DNA from: Coffea arabica
Lineage: Eukaryota > Streptophyta > Magnoliopsida > Gentianales > Rubiaceae
Length of the DNA: 64,000 bases
NCBI RefSeq assembly: GCF_036785885.1
Contig: NC_092312.1
Span: 23,020,001-23,084,000, forward strand
Direction: 5' to 3'
The position numbers and the translations under genes were made by a program. Under the pieces are notes generated by a model that was not told the origin of the DNA, ran no database searches, and saw nothing but the letters and a program-made list of their open reading frames with translations. Of the stretch, positions 12,244-25,244 are shown piece after piece; within the stretch, counting starts at the first letter, position 1; every line of letters begins with the position of its first letter.

Positions 12244-15200
12244 ATGGCGGCAGTGGCGTCGGAGAAGGTCGTGGAGCCCTCACTTACCTCGTCGCAGTCG
12301 CTTTCCATGAGCCGTACACCTTCACGACAAGCCTCCAATGCGACCGCCTCGGACCCCTCCTTTGCCGAAACACCGGATCGCCCTTCCTCCCTCGATAGCT
12401 CTCCTTCCTCTTCTAGACAGCTCATCGATTCTCAGGTTCAGATTCTAATTGACTTTGATCATTGCTTCAAAATTTAGCTCTCATCAATAATTCGCTTCCC
12501 GCGGTTTTCGTTTTTGCGTTTGATTATGTTGATAAGTAGCGATTGGTTGTCATGTTCTAGCGTTTTCTTTTATTTTAATTGCTTAAGAAATAGATTAAAA
12601 AATTCAGCTGAGGAAGGGTTTAGGAAGATGTAAATACAAACTTTCTGGCTTCTTGACCTTGGTATTTATATGATAGGGCTTTAAATTTGCGTGTTACTAA
12701 TTTTTGCATGGTATGATTTTCTAATTCTTTAGCGTTGAAGTGCACTACTGCACTCTACAAATTGAAGCCAAGAATCGATCTTTATGAGGGATCCAAAAGC
12801 ACTCAAGAGAGTCACTAGGAAATTCTCCCGCGGGTCTTAAGTGTATTCAAATTAATAAGGGACTGGGGACAGAATCAATAAATAGTCCAACAATGTGCTT
12901 GTGAGTTGAAAAGAAAAAAAGTGATTGTGAGGTAAAGAGACACTTTGTAATAAAAGATAAGTTGAGTCATGTATAATTAGGATAGTTGGGGAAGGTAAAT
13001 GCAAGATATTCTTTCGAATGAACTGGGAGGCTAGAGAGTATATTGAGGTTTTGATCTGTTCAATTCTTGTGCTTCTATTTTCTGTGTATTAGGTGTTGGA
13101 AGGAAATGCGAGGAAGTATTAATGGCTATAGCATAATTATTAGCAGTTTGAATGCATCTCTTGTTAAGTCTTTTTCCCTGTTTTGGTACCAGAATCAGTT
13201 ATTTTTGAGAAGTGAAGAGTACCGGCAACTGTTTCGTCTTCCCCAGGATGAAGTGAGTGACTATCTATGCCTTTTTCCCTGTCTTGCCGTGGCTTATTAA
13301 TTTAACTGTTCCTCTTGTGGAATGAATGATTGTACTAAGCATGCTGGGAAAATTGCAAGTGAAGTTTTCCATATAGTGGTTTTTTCCTGAATGGGTGGAG
13401 TTGAACTTTATACTGCAGAGTATCTCATATTTGCTTGGTCTTCTCATTTGGTTGAGTAAACGCTATTTTCTCTCTCCTCTTCTTTCATGATTTTACTGGT
13501 CTTCTATTCTTCTTCTTCTCCTTTTTTTTTTTCCCCTGAGGTGACCTTATTTTCACTTCTTTTGGATCCACTCGTATTTTGTAATTGATTTAATTTATTT
13601 CTCTTGGCCCCGACTTTTGACCAGTTGTGTCTTTTCATTGTGGATGCTTAGATTCTTTCTTTTTTATTAAAATTTGCCAGGTTCTTATTCAAGACTTCAA
13701 TTGTGCATTGCAAGAGAATTTTCTTCTTCAGGTAATTGTTATGTGTATCATGTTCTTTGGTTGTCTATTGTTTATTTTTGGGTGGCATTTGTGAGACAGC
13801 AAATGATGAAATCAAGTTGGCTGTTCTATTACACAGACACAAGGAATGTTGAAACTATTATTTTGGACACTTTTGGGCCTATGTGCTTGCTAATCCTTTC
13901 TTATAATTGTTAATTATTTGGGTGTAAGATACTGCTAATGGTTAATGTTATTTGTTGGTTGCAGGGTCACATGTACCTGTTTGCTCATTATATCTGCTTT
14001 TATTCCAACCTATTTGGATTTGAAACAAGGGTTAGTTGTCAATTCCTTATATTTTTTAAGAGTTAATGCTTGGTGTACTATACTAGGACATGGCTGTGGT
14101 TAGGGTCTCTTTCATTTGTTTAATATGTCAAATAAGAAGTCCTCTCCAGTTTTTTGTTGGTTCAGTTTTACAAATTCATCACTCAAACTTGATAGGAAGT
14201 TATTCTATATGTAAGCATTTGATAGTATAATGAAGGACTAGATGTGCTAAAACAATTCAATGTGTACTGAATCATGTTGGTAATGCAGCAAAGCAGAGAG
14301 CTTAAATGTATGTTCTGTTCTGATTGTTTCGGTGGGAGTCATTGGATGAATGAAGTTACAAAACCCATGTTAGATGGGATTGAACTTGCCCTGATACGTC
14401 CCATCTCTAATGAACTCAAGGCTGGAGTGTTAAGTACATTTTCTGGAAGAACTTAGTCACTTTTGTCATAAGTGAGTTGTATAATCTATCTCTCTCTCTC
14501 TCTCTCTCACATACAGTCAGACATAGAAAATCTGTTAAGGATGCTTAGGTACACAGTCAAAACAAACGTTTCACCGTCTCTTTCTCTCACAAAAACTCAG
14601 AGACTTGAAACTGGATATAACATATGGGTTGTAAGTCATTTGGTTTGGTAATCATTGTTTAAATAGTGAGGCAGCACGCAATGTAGTTGATTTTCAAGAA
14701 TTAACAGATTGGGCAAGATCTTCTTTTGTTAATTCTATCTTTTGGTCTTTGAAGTGTTGATTTTTTCATTGGTGTCAAAATTCAACCTGCTTTTTGGAAG
14801 GAAACTTGAGTTCGTATATCCATTTAATAAGCAGTTGTGTTGGTGGTCTTTTTCTAAATTTTAACAATATTGGCGTTCTGTTTACATGTTTAGTGTCTGC
14901 AGCACTGTTGGAGATGGGCATCCTTTTATCTTCTTGATATGTCTTATGTTAGTGTTAATTTTATGGCCTGTGACTTTTCTATTAGACCTTATTTGCTTGA
15001 TGGATTTGACTTTGCCCTTACTTTTAGAAAATTATCCCTTTTAATGAAGTCACATCTGTAAGAAGAGCAAAAGCAGCAGCTATTTTTCCTACTGCGATTG
15101 AAATAATAGCTGGGGGAAAGAAGGTATGGCTTTCAATCCAGACTTCAACTGCATATAGCGTCTTACAATTTGATGACTTCAGGAATCATGATATCTGACA

Positions 15201-18200
15201 GTCTTTCTTTTATTGCAGTTTTTCTTTACCTCTTTCCTGTCACGTGATGAAGCTTATAAGCTCATAAATGATGGTTGGTCTCAGAATAATAGTGACATCA
15301 AATCAATTGCAGATGAACAGGTTAATTTCCTTTTGTTTAGTAGTTACACTTATAATCATTAATCTATGGATGAGCTTGATGCATTTTGGGAGCTTCTCCA
15401 GGCTTTGAGCGTTTTATTCAATGCTGGAAAAATACTTAAAATGAGAGTAGTTCTTAAGTGTATTTTACCTACGTGTAACCAACATATTAGTCAAAAGAAG
15501 ATTCATGGAAAAGTCACAATGTTGGCAGCCAAATTTTTAGCTGCTTAGGTTTTACTTGTTTGGTTGGATGTGAAGCGTAGATTTGCCTTCTGTTATTCCT
15601 CTATTATTTCTTTGAAAAAGTCCATTGCTAAATTATATTTGGCAGTACCAAAAGGGTTTCTCCTGCAGGAAAAAATTGGCAGAATTTCATTTGCCAAATT
15701 TTTAGCTGCATAGGTTTTACTTGTTTGGTTGGATTTGAAGTGTAGATCTGCCTTCTGTTATTCCTCTATTATTTCTTTGAAAAAGTCCATTGCTAAATTA
15801 TATTTGGCAGTACCAAAAGGGTTTCTCCTGCAGGAAAAAATTTGCAAAATTTCATTTGCCAAATTTTTAGCTGCATAGGTTTTACTTGTTTGGTTGGATT
15901 TGAAGTGTAGATTTGCCTTCTTTGAAAAAGTCCATTGCTAAATTATATTTGGCAGGACTAAAAGGGTTTCTCCTGCAGTAAAAAATTGACAGAATTTCAT
16001 TTGGCAAAGACTGGAATCAGGGATATATTTACCATGCACTTTCTGAATATGGAAGCCAAGTTTTTGGTGGTGAACTTTTGCTGGTTGATTGCATGTCTAG
16101 TTGAGTAATGCTTTCTTCGTTTTCATTGTGTCTTTTCAAAGAGTTGCATGCCTAAAATATTTTTTCTTCTGGCTTTGATTCTTTTGGTGGATAATTTTGA
16201 AACGCAGAATTGGGTTTATTCTTGTTTGAGTGGAGATTTCCCAATCACAAGTAGAACTCATATTATGTAGGACTGGAATTGGAATGGGTTTCCAAAGTGA
16301 ATGACTTATACTTAACGTAGGTTGTGATTACATAGGGCAGAAAACCTAGATTTGGAAGTCCAGAGCTGGACTGATGATTTCCACTGCAACCTCGAGTAAA
16401 ACTTCATATTGCACATCAAAAGGTTGAGAATTCTATGCATGTGAAAAATGCTGAATTGGTTCTTTGAAGGCGTCAAGTATCTCTCTGAAGCTTTTACATC
16501 TTTTTATAGGTTATTCCACAAAATTACCTTAAAACTATCTTCTTAAAGAATAGTGTTTATTGAAAAAGCTGTATAAAATTTGACAGCATGGTCCATTTTA
16601 AATGTTCTAAAAACCAAAATCTGTTTCACAAAGTTCTGAAAGCTGCATGTATGGTGGCTTAAGGATCATTTCCCCCCAAAAGCTTATAGTACTGGCAGAA
16701 GTATGCAAAAGTAGAAGAGAGGAATTGAAAACATTTTTTAGCTCTTAAGAAACTGGAATCCGTTGATTTTAAGCAGCATACCTGGATATTCTTGCCGAGG
16801 AAATCTATGGAATCCTTATTAAACTTGTTTGACTGATTCAGTTGTCCTTACAAAACCTTTTGATTTGGATGTAGGAGTCCACTACAGGGTCAAATAGCCT
16901 AGAGAATGGATGTGCGATAGTTGAAAAGGTAGAGAGCTCCAGACAATCGGTGGATGAGTCAAACCTAATAGAAAGGTACTGTCTGAGCTATCTTATACCA
17001 CTGCATTGCTCTATGTTCAGGTAAGATTTTTTATGTTCAATGTGGATGCAAGACAGGGATAAAGATGGTTTGACACCAGACGATGTTGTACCCCAGGCTA
17101 ATGGAGAGCCAGAAATTTTATCAACATCTATTCAGCAGCAAGACATTGCAGAAAACAATGTAGAAAATGTACAGAACATAGATTGTTCAGCATCTGGGAA
17201 GTCTCTGGCATGGGAGCTAGTGGATTATGATCCTCCACAGGGTTAGTCATATTATACATTTGTTTCCAAGTTGTAAAGTACCTTATGTGTCTCTAGTATT
17301 ACTTGCTGATAATACAAGAAGATATTGTACTGAATAACTGTCTTCTGTATGTCAGGTAGTATTCTGTGTAGTAAAAAATCAATTTGGTCATGCTTTAGAA
17401 GTATAATAACCCAATTTAACAAGAAGAGTATAGCACATGAATGCTTTAATATACTGTGTTCATCAGTGAATTATGTCTTGCATGTTCATCTGTCTTTTCT
17501 GTGAGGGAATTCTGGCGAGATTTGATACTGAATCTCTGCAAAAACTTGCTATAATGATCTGGCAACAAATTGAAGAAAATGTCAGTTTTGGTGTGACTTG
17601 ATGTTCATGCTGGTTGTCTTGAAGTAAAGATTACCTAATATGGCTACTATTTCGCCTCCTACGTCACCTCCATGCATGAGCTGTTACATAACTACTTTGT
17701 ATTCTGCTTGAAGCCGTGTTCACATTTATCAAAGATATTTATGTTTTTATGTTATATTTGTTACTACTTGCGTTATATTCTCTTTTTTACCTTTTTTCTT
17801 GGTTGTTATTCATATAGGCTTCTAGCTCATCCCTTTTTGAAAAATTGAAAATTTGTACCAGCATTGTTATATTTACCAGTTTCAATTATTATAAGTCTGG
17901 TTGACTTCGTTTCTGCAGTTCCTGAGGGCTTTACAATGGTAGCTGATTCCAAGTTTCCGGTATTATAACTTCCTTGTGGACATACCATGTTCTAGATATC
18001 TGGTTCACTTATTCTTGCAGCTCAGACTGCCTAATTCTTATAAATTTATAACTGTGTTACTTTTAGGTCACAGTGGAGGAGTTTCTTGAGTTCTTTTTTT
18101 CCGATCAGGCTGTTGATTTTCAGGATTCTTTCCATAGAAAATGTGGAGATAGAGGTAATTGGGCAGTTGATGTGAGATTCTTGTATTTATATTTTTTTAA

Positions 18201-21200
18201 ACTTACAGGTGAAACTTAGTGTAGATACTGATGTTTCCTTTCACTTGATTTCTAACTATATCAATGGTTGTCTTGTGTTGCTTCTTGCTTTAATTTTTTT
18301 TCTTTTCCAGATTTTAAGCAGACTGAATGGCGTCCTCATGAAAAATCTGGGTACACTCGTGATGTGTCATTTCAACATCCAATTAAGATTTATTTTGGTA
18401 ATTCTTTGCTTTGAACTAAAAAAATCATAGATTGGTTTGTGTTTGTACTGCTTACCAGATTAGAGGAGAAATACTATTCGTGTATGCTAAATTTGGTTTT
18501 GGATCCTTTATAGGTGCAAAATTTGGTAGCTGCCAGGTAGTTCAGCAATATCGAGTTTACAAGAACTGGTGCTTTTCTGTTCATCAGAAATAAAATTCTC
18601 ATTGCTTGAAATGTTGAGTTGTTACCAAGGCAGATACGCTGTGACTGTTTACTTGAGTTATTTCTCCTTTCTTTGCGAAGCATGCCTTTCTTAGTGTTTA
18701 TAGTTTAGCTGTAGCACTGTTTTATCCTATATTCCCAGCATGCTCCCTGAGTTGCGCTTTCGCCTTATTGGACTTATTGTTATCATGCATTGGGTTAGTT
18801 ACTCATCAAGAACTCGACAGCTTACCAGATTGTTTGTAGTAATTGAATCATACAAATTCTTTGGTGGTTAATATTGAACATGAGCCTAGTGACAAAACAT
18901 GCTCCAAAAAAAAGAGTAGAACTAGAAAGCTTAGTTTTAGGTTAGATTGGTATTCTTTCATTGATGTGAAATGGGGTGACACGTCATTTAAATTACTTGT
19001 CTTGTGTTGAACTTATTAGGACCTTACCAGGAGAGAGAAACTCTGTCCTACTGGGGTGACATTGTCTGGCATGGCTCTGATCCTCCAAGAAAGTATTTGT
19101 ATGCCACAACTGCTAATGAAAAAATTTTGAGACTAGCTGGCACGTTTTGAAAGTCTTGTTGGATACCACCGATCTTAGTTATGTTTAAATCTTGCTTCAA
19201 CCTGATATTTTAAGCTGCTTGGGAGTTAGGGTATCCAATAACAACATTTAAAGGCAAAATCATTGGAGTGGGTGTGATTCAGTGATTGTCATGAAGACTT
19301 TTGTATGTTGGTTAGAGAAGCTAAAGACCAGTAATGTTGGATAGAGGCCTGGAAAGTGGGGGTTTTTTATTTTTTGGGAGAAGTGATGGTATTCTGTTTT
19401 GTATTATTTGTTAGGCACTGTGGTGGAGTATGATACTTGAATTTCTAAATTGTAGGATATTAATGAGGTTGGGAAGCGTTAAAAAAAAATGAGGTTGGGA
19501 ATGGAGATTTTGTCGAGCAAAGAATCTTGTTTTATAAGCACTGGATTGCCCTTTGTTGGAGTTTGTTCTTGTGGTGTGATGCTCTAATTTTATAATGGAG
19601 TGGATACTTCTGCCTTGCTTACAGCAAAATTGTTGAATGTCCCTCCATTCATGGTCTCTAATCCAGGTTGTAGTGTATCATGGCTTACACTTCTGCTAGG
19701 ATGTCCTATAACTCGGGCCTAGTCTGCAGGTTCTTAATCCCTTTTCATGACCTGCTTAATCTCTTGAATGGAGTGCGGTTGGGCAAAGGCTCCTGTGCTT
19801 GCTTAAACCCATTGTATGGATGTGTTATATCTTCCTTTAACTCAAGCTCAGCCTGCTATATTTTTCTCTATTAATTTTTTGGTGAGTCACGGTTGGTTAA
19901 TCTTCCTTTGGTCATACTAAACAATGCTGTCTATTTACTTTTTGAGATGTTAACATTTGGTTATTGATGGTCCTAAGCTGAAAAAAATCAAGATAACTTG
20001 GTTTTTCTATATCCAAGAAATGCACATGTTTGAGTCATCTGGTGTCTTGACCATACACCTTCACTTTCTTTCATAATGACATAATTATGTGGTTACAATT
20101 GCCCACACTTTTGACTGTACTAATGTACGTATTACTTTTTCTTGATGGCAGTCATTTCATTCTTGAGACCTCCCAAGAGATTAGTGACGTGCCTTATGCT
20201 GACTACTTTCGTGTAGAGGTATGAATTTGCATTTTTTCTTGAATCTAACTTTTCCTGTAGATAGCATTTGTTTGCAATGAGAAGTGTGGGAAGGTGAAGG
20301 AAAGTAACTTAACTTTTCCTTTCATATTTGTTGGTTTGCAGGAAAGTGATAAACAATTCCTGCACTTTCCCACACATTCCTGATAAACATTTCCTGCACT
20401 TTCCTACGCATTGCTGCATCTTTTTTTCCTTCAGAAATTTTCAGGATTGCAATAGAAGGCATTGATTATGCATAATTTGCTCAATAACTACTACTAATGA
20501 TCTATATTCTCTCAAATTTTCCTGTCAAACAAACATGCACAAAAAACTATTTTTCTCTTTCCTTTAGTTCACTTTCTGGCACTTCATTTTCCCACATAGC
20601 TTTTATTCTATTCAAACAGATCTGAAGAGTTCTTTTGTTAGCAGTAATATACGTGGTTGAATATGTGTCTTTGAGGTTTAACTGGTTGAGGTGGTATTTT
20701 GACCCGTTTTTCTTTCTGGGGTTGGGTTGGGTTGGATTGGAGTATTGTGGGGTTGGTTGAGGCTATTCATCTTGTATAGCTGTATTATTACAGGATGGTA
20801 GATATGGTTGATCATTTGTATAATCAAAACGATGCACAAGGATCTTGAATATTAGAAACTGGGAGTGGAGCATCCAGAAGATGGACTACAGGGGGATCAA
20901 GTTTTAGTTGATTAGGCTTCCTATATTAATTAAATGTAGCTTGAGGATGCAAGTTCTATGATTTTTTTTTGGGTGGGGAGGGGGGGGGGAGGGGGAGTCC
21001 TATATCGTGCCCTCAACCCCCCCCCCCCCCCCTTATTTAATTCAAACATTTTTTACTATGGATGAGAATGTCTTGTGTATCTATCCAAAAATAGATTAAA
21101 ATAGATGTTTACTTTTTTTTTCAATATTATTTTCTAGCAGGGGAGGGGTGAGATAAGAAGCAGGGAGGGGGGGGTGTGGTGTGTGGTCATTTATTATAGC

Positions 21201-23506
21201 AATCATTGCTGCTAAGAAATTTGCTTTTTGATTTTTTTCTTGGCACTTCTCTGATTCTTTTATTGCACAGGGGCTTTGGCATGTCGAAAGAGATGGCGAT
21301 GAATCTGAAAGGGGATGCATTTTAAGGGTATATGTTAACGTGAACTTTTCCAAGAAAACTATGTGGAGAGGTATGTGATGAGAATCTGACATTGCTTCCC
21401 TTTAACCTTTTGGTTACTTTCTGCACCTAATATATGGATGCTAACTGGAAGAATTTCATTTCCATTAGTAGTTTATATTGTTGGGTGCTGTGCTTTGAAA
21501 TTACTAAGAGATAGACAACCTTATCTTAATAGTGCAGTTTTTTTTTTTTGCCACCATTATGTACAAGCATGATTTGGATATGGTTACTTTAGCTTTTCTA
21601 ACTCCTCACTGCAAGCGAGTGTTTTGGTTGTTGGGGAAGCATGTGATTCGAGCCTTGGACTAAATTTGGGAAATAATAATTTGTCCTCCTTATTTATCAC
21701 TGGTCGAGCTTTCTGAACATATCATATTATTGTACCTTCCACAAGCTTGGGCTAGGTGCAAGTTTCGAGTTTTGAGATAGACTTTACAGATACACGCCTT
21801 TTTCTCACATCAAATTTGAACTTCTATGGGATAAAATCTGGATGAAATCTGAAGCGGGGACTAGTCATTTTTACACTTTTGCTTCTCTATTTGTCTCAAT
21901 ACTCATAATATATGTATGTTGGAACAAGTTGTAGTGAGATGGATGTACATCCTCAGATATTAGACTCCTGTCACTACATTTTCTTTGAGGAATATTTTTC
22001 ATCGGATATTTAGTTGACCAATCAATACCAGATTTTGGCATTTTTTGGCGTTTAGTTCTTTTGCGTGAGTGTTGCTTCAGCATCTCGTCTATCATGCTGT
22101 GTTTTTTGTTATTTTGTGGCTAAACAGCTTCATTGCTTTTTCTGAAATTGATGGTTGTTCTATTTCTTTTTGAATTATAAAAATGTGCTTTTGCTGAAAA
22201 TGCTTCTTTGAACAAATTAATCATGGACCCGTCGTCTTTAAATTTTGTTTGAATGCCAAGCGTGCCAATGTTTTTGCAGGAAAGATAGTGCAGTCAACAA
22301 TTGAAGAGAGTCGAGAAGCATATGGCACTTGGATAGACCTTGTATTCTCTTTTTGCTCCTTGCATGTACTTGAATTTGTAGATTACTAATTGTTGAAGTC
22401 CAATTTATGGGAGTTGTGGGCTTTCTTTCAGGCACATCAGTTATTGAAGCAGAAGAACCTTGAAGTAAAAGAAGGTAGGATGTTGAATACCTGACAAGTA
22501 CATGGGATATAAACTGACAATTAAAACAATTCTCAGGTGTTTATAATTTTTTCCATGATCCCAATGGTTCTTTTTTGGTATGAAACAGGTAACCTGATTC
22601 AAAGTAATCAAGCTCAGGGGAAAAAGGAAGAGAGAAATGTGGGGAGTCTAGAAAAGTCAGATGAAGCAGTGGAAGCGAATTTCTCTCGGGCCTTGCCGAT
22701 TTCAAAGGATGTGTACCAACATCCAATTGTTTCCCCAGGCAGGGGTCACCCTGGCAGTGCATCAGTCGCTCCATTTAGCGACTTACTGGTGAAGTTCTAC
22801 TCAGCACTCAAAAATCAAAATCCCGTGTCCCTGTTTCTAGTTATTGGCATTGCTGTGATCCTCCTCCTAATGCAGGTGATGTTGCTAAAAACCATTTTGC
22901 ATATTATATTAGTGCTCTTAGTAGCAAAACTTGTCATGTGGGGAGAGAACACCTATTAATGATAGTTCATGATTGAGTCCTATATATCTGAAGAGAAGAA
23001 AAAAACAAAAAAAAAAATGTAACCTTTGCTAGTCCTCATGCTTCAAAAAGAAAAAAGAACTTGTATCTTGTTAGATGGAAGCAGGCTCTTAAATAATACG
23101 AGGGCTACCCATTGTCGAATGTATGCGTGCATGGGGCGCGTGTATTTGTCAATTTGTATGTATAGGCTCCTTGGAGGGCAAGGGGGGATGCAGCACAGGT
23201 TGTCTAGTGTTTCATGTTAGACAGCAATTGATTCTTCTTTGGAACCGCCACTTGCAGGTAAGTATACTCACCTTGTTAAGCAGACCTCAGCAGATTCACG
23301 TGGTTCCACAGGCAGATTGGATGTATAGCATCAACAGAGGTGCAAGTGAAAGTGGGGGTGAAATTGCTTTGCTAGATAAGCAGATTACACATCTCAAGGA
23401 GGAGCTGCATATGGTTGAGACGCTGCTAGATAAGATGCAACATGAACATGCGCTGCTAAAATTAAGATTGAGTGATTTGGAGCGTAATAGAAAACGGCAG
23501 AAATAA
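12244..23506 (+). CDS. VAD1: VAD1-like GRAM/VASt domain protein, 18 exons
   Basis: Predicted coding exons: 12244-12435, 13193-13252, 13681-13731, 13965-14030, 15028-15123, 15219-15320, 16875-16975, 17057-17241, 17919-17959, 18067-18154, 18311-18397, 18514-18568, 20152-20218, 21271-21370, 22280-22341, 22432-22474, 22589-22875, 23258-23506. All introns are GT-AG and the phases agree, giving 643 residues. Residues 1-64 are Ser/Thr-rich. The GRAM domain spans about 72-180 (EEYRQLFRLPQDE, GHMYLFAHYICFYSNLFGFE, KIIPF). A variable linker follows, then a VASt domain at about 285-460 (PEGFTMVADSKFPVTVEEF through REAYGTWIDLAHQLLKQKN). A membrane segment lies at about 543-567 and a heptad-like coiled coil at about 597-643. 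Domain order and length fit Arabidopsis VAD1 (about 600 residues), a regulator of defence-related cell death. GRAM/VASt proteins bind lipids at membrane contact sites, and sterol transport is inferred from the family. The start is chosen as the first ATG in frame with exon 2. Exon 12 uses the donor at 18569, because an earlier GT after GCCAG would drop conserved residues. Exon 7-8 junctions lie in the poorly conserved linker and are least certain. Confidence 0.92.
14491..14509. repeat. CT microsatellite in intron 4
   Basis: An uninterrupted CT run lies in the long fourth intron (14031-15027) of the VAD1-like gene, far from the splice sites. It is probably a neutral, variable-length marker. 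Confidence 0.8.
15528..16002. repeat. three tandem 165-bp units in intron 6
   Basis: Units start at 15528, 15693 and 15858. The first two are 165 bp each and nearly identical. The third is about 145 bp because roughly 20 bp (TGTTATTCCTCTATTATTTC) is missing after GATTTGCCTTC, where short CTT-type repeats border the gap. The shared unit begins GCCAAATTTTTAGCTGC and includes TTTGAAAAAGTCCATTGC and AAGGGTTTCTCCTGCAG. All copies lie in intron 6 (15321-16874) of the VAD1-like gene. High identity between copies points to recent duplication. Each unit carries a CTCCTGCAG that could act as a decoy 3' splice site. Confidence 0.9.
20348..20415. repeat. 34-bp tandem duplication in intron 13
   Basis: GATAAACAATTCCTGCACTT.. 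at 20348-20381 is repeated at 20382-20415 with three or four changes (CATTTCC, CTACGC). It lies within intron 13 of the VAD1-like gene. No functional signal is evident. Confidence 0.75.
20976..21033. repeat. G-rich run followed by C15-16 tract in intron 13
   Basis: A GGGGAGGGGGGGGGAGGGGG stretch is followed about 25 bp later by an uninterrupted run of about 15 C. The two can pair as a G/C hairpin, and the G-rich part could form a quadruplex. It lies deep in intron 13 of the VAD1-like gene. Homopolymers of this length are also prone to assembly error. Confidence 0.7.
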
Positions 23507-25244
23507 CAGAAATGTTTTTAATTCTTTGCTTCTGGGCAGCTTGATGATCACACCCTCTCTCCTCGATCTCCCTCGCTTAATTTTTTGTATTATAAGTTGT
23601 TCATAAAATTGCAAAGTACAGTAGAGAGAGGATGATTGATGTGTATAGTTCTGTAGAAACTAGAATGAATTCCTGACTTTTCATAAACTCGCTCTTGTAT
23701 TCCGAGTGTGACCTCACATAACTGACAGTAACTGGCAATTAAAGATAAAGATGGGAAAGGAACAAGAGGAAGAAATTCCAGTTGCTTCTTTTTTGGCCTT
23801 TTACTTGAACTAGAAGAATGGTTAGGAGAGAGGGTCGTTCATTACATGATGAGGAAGGAAGCCGTCTATGTTTGGATTCCCAGATTTATCAGGAAAATAG
23901 AGATGAAGACTATTCCATGGCAAAAAATATGGAGGCTGAGAGCCTCAAGTTCACATGCAGTAAATGTATGAACAACGCATTTGCCGTTGCCTTGCCATGC
24001 ATCGTTTTCCTATTTTTGGAAAATGTTTTTGACCATTGCATTTGTCAATTTTGACCTTAGCAATTTGAACAATTCAACTGCCAATCTCATAATAATTGCT
24101 CATTGCCTTTGACATTACACAGTCTATTTTTATTTTCGTTTCTTTGAAAAAAAAAAAAAAAAACGCCCACCGTGGGCATGTGCTTTTGTTTTGTTTTTTT
24201 TTTTTGCACTTTTTGCTTCAAAGTGAATTAACAAAACTTGCACCAATCCAAAGCAAAAAGAAGGTACAGATCAATCAGAGACGCATTGTTTATCTAATTA
24301 ATTCATCGGGCTGGGTAAAATATACTATCCCATATTGATAAAAAGGAATCTGTTGTCCATATATACAAATGTGTCCTCGTCCAGCCTTTTAGTTCCTTAT
24401 ACTATTTGTATTTGGATATGATTAACGACTCTTACTTTTAGTTAGTTGGTATCAAAATCTCTACTTTATAAAAGGGCTGGGGTCTGATGAATAGTCTAGG
24501 GGTAATCCTCTAACTTGTTCTATCGTTTTTTTTTTTTTTTCAAATAAGTATTGTTTAAACCCATTGGTCATTTTGTCCATACAGTTACGTCATTCCCGTC
24601 TGTATTCATCTTTGCTGGTTTCCTATTTTGATATTTATTTTGTGTGTTGTGCAGTTCATCTCGGTTTTGACCCAAATCTATGCTTCTTGTTTTCTCTCTC
24701 TCCCTCTTTTTTTTTTAAATTTAAATTTAATTTTTTAAAATTGTCTGACTACTTCTTGATTTTAAAAAAAAAAATATTTCGGGCGGAACGGCCCTTTCAT
24801 GCCAATTGACCTGCATGAAAGGATTGCATGATTTGCCTTGTATTAAATATTGAGTCCAGAGATTTATTATGAATTTCTAGGTTTTTTTTTTAAAAAAAAT
24901 TTTGGACAAATGTTAGGGCACTTAGATTATACCTAAATTACTATACAAATATAAACATTAAAATTTATTGCACCCCGAATTGTGATGTTCCAAATTAACT
25001 ACACTATTTTTAAAAGAATTAATACTTGAACTTTTCTTCACAAGTGTTTATTGGGCACTTGTTAACTAATTTATTTACGGTTTTGTTTTCTAAATTATCA
25101 TAATTACTGTCACATGGATAATCAACATGCTTTGGACCAATTTCCTAGGTATCTCTTATCGTAATTAATGTCTGATCTAATTCATGTCTCTAGTTACATT
25201 TGCCATCCATTTACATTAGATAGTGATCAGTACTATTTTTTTAA
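23507..25244. other. VAD1-like 3' flank and intergenic, no gene seen
   Basis: The 3' UTR should run from 23507. No close AATAAA is present; AT-rich near-matches occur around 23590 and 23740. A 13-bp palindrome-like hairpin GCCCACCGTGGGC follows a poly-A run at about 24165. T-rich tracts are common. Open frames here are short and unrecognised. Confidence 0.5.

Noticed and set aside
24165..24180. GCCCACCGTGGGC hairpin after a poly-A tract
   Set aside because: Short palindrome without a partner structure, T-run or gene that would make it a terminator or RNA feature.
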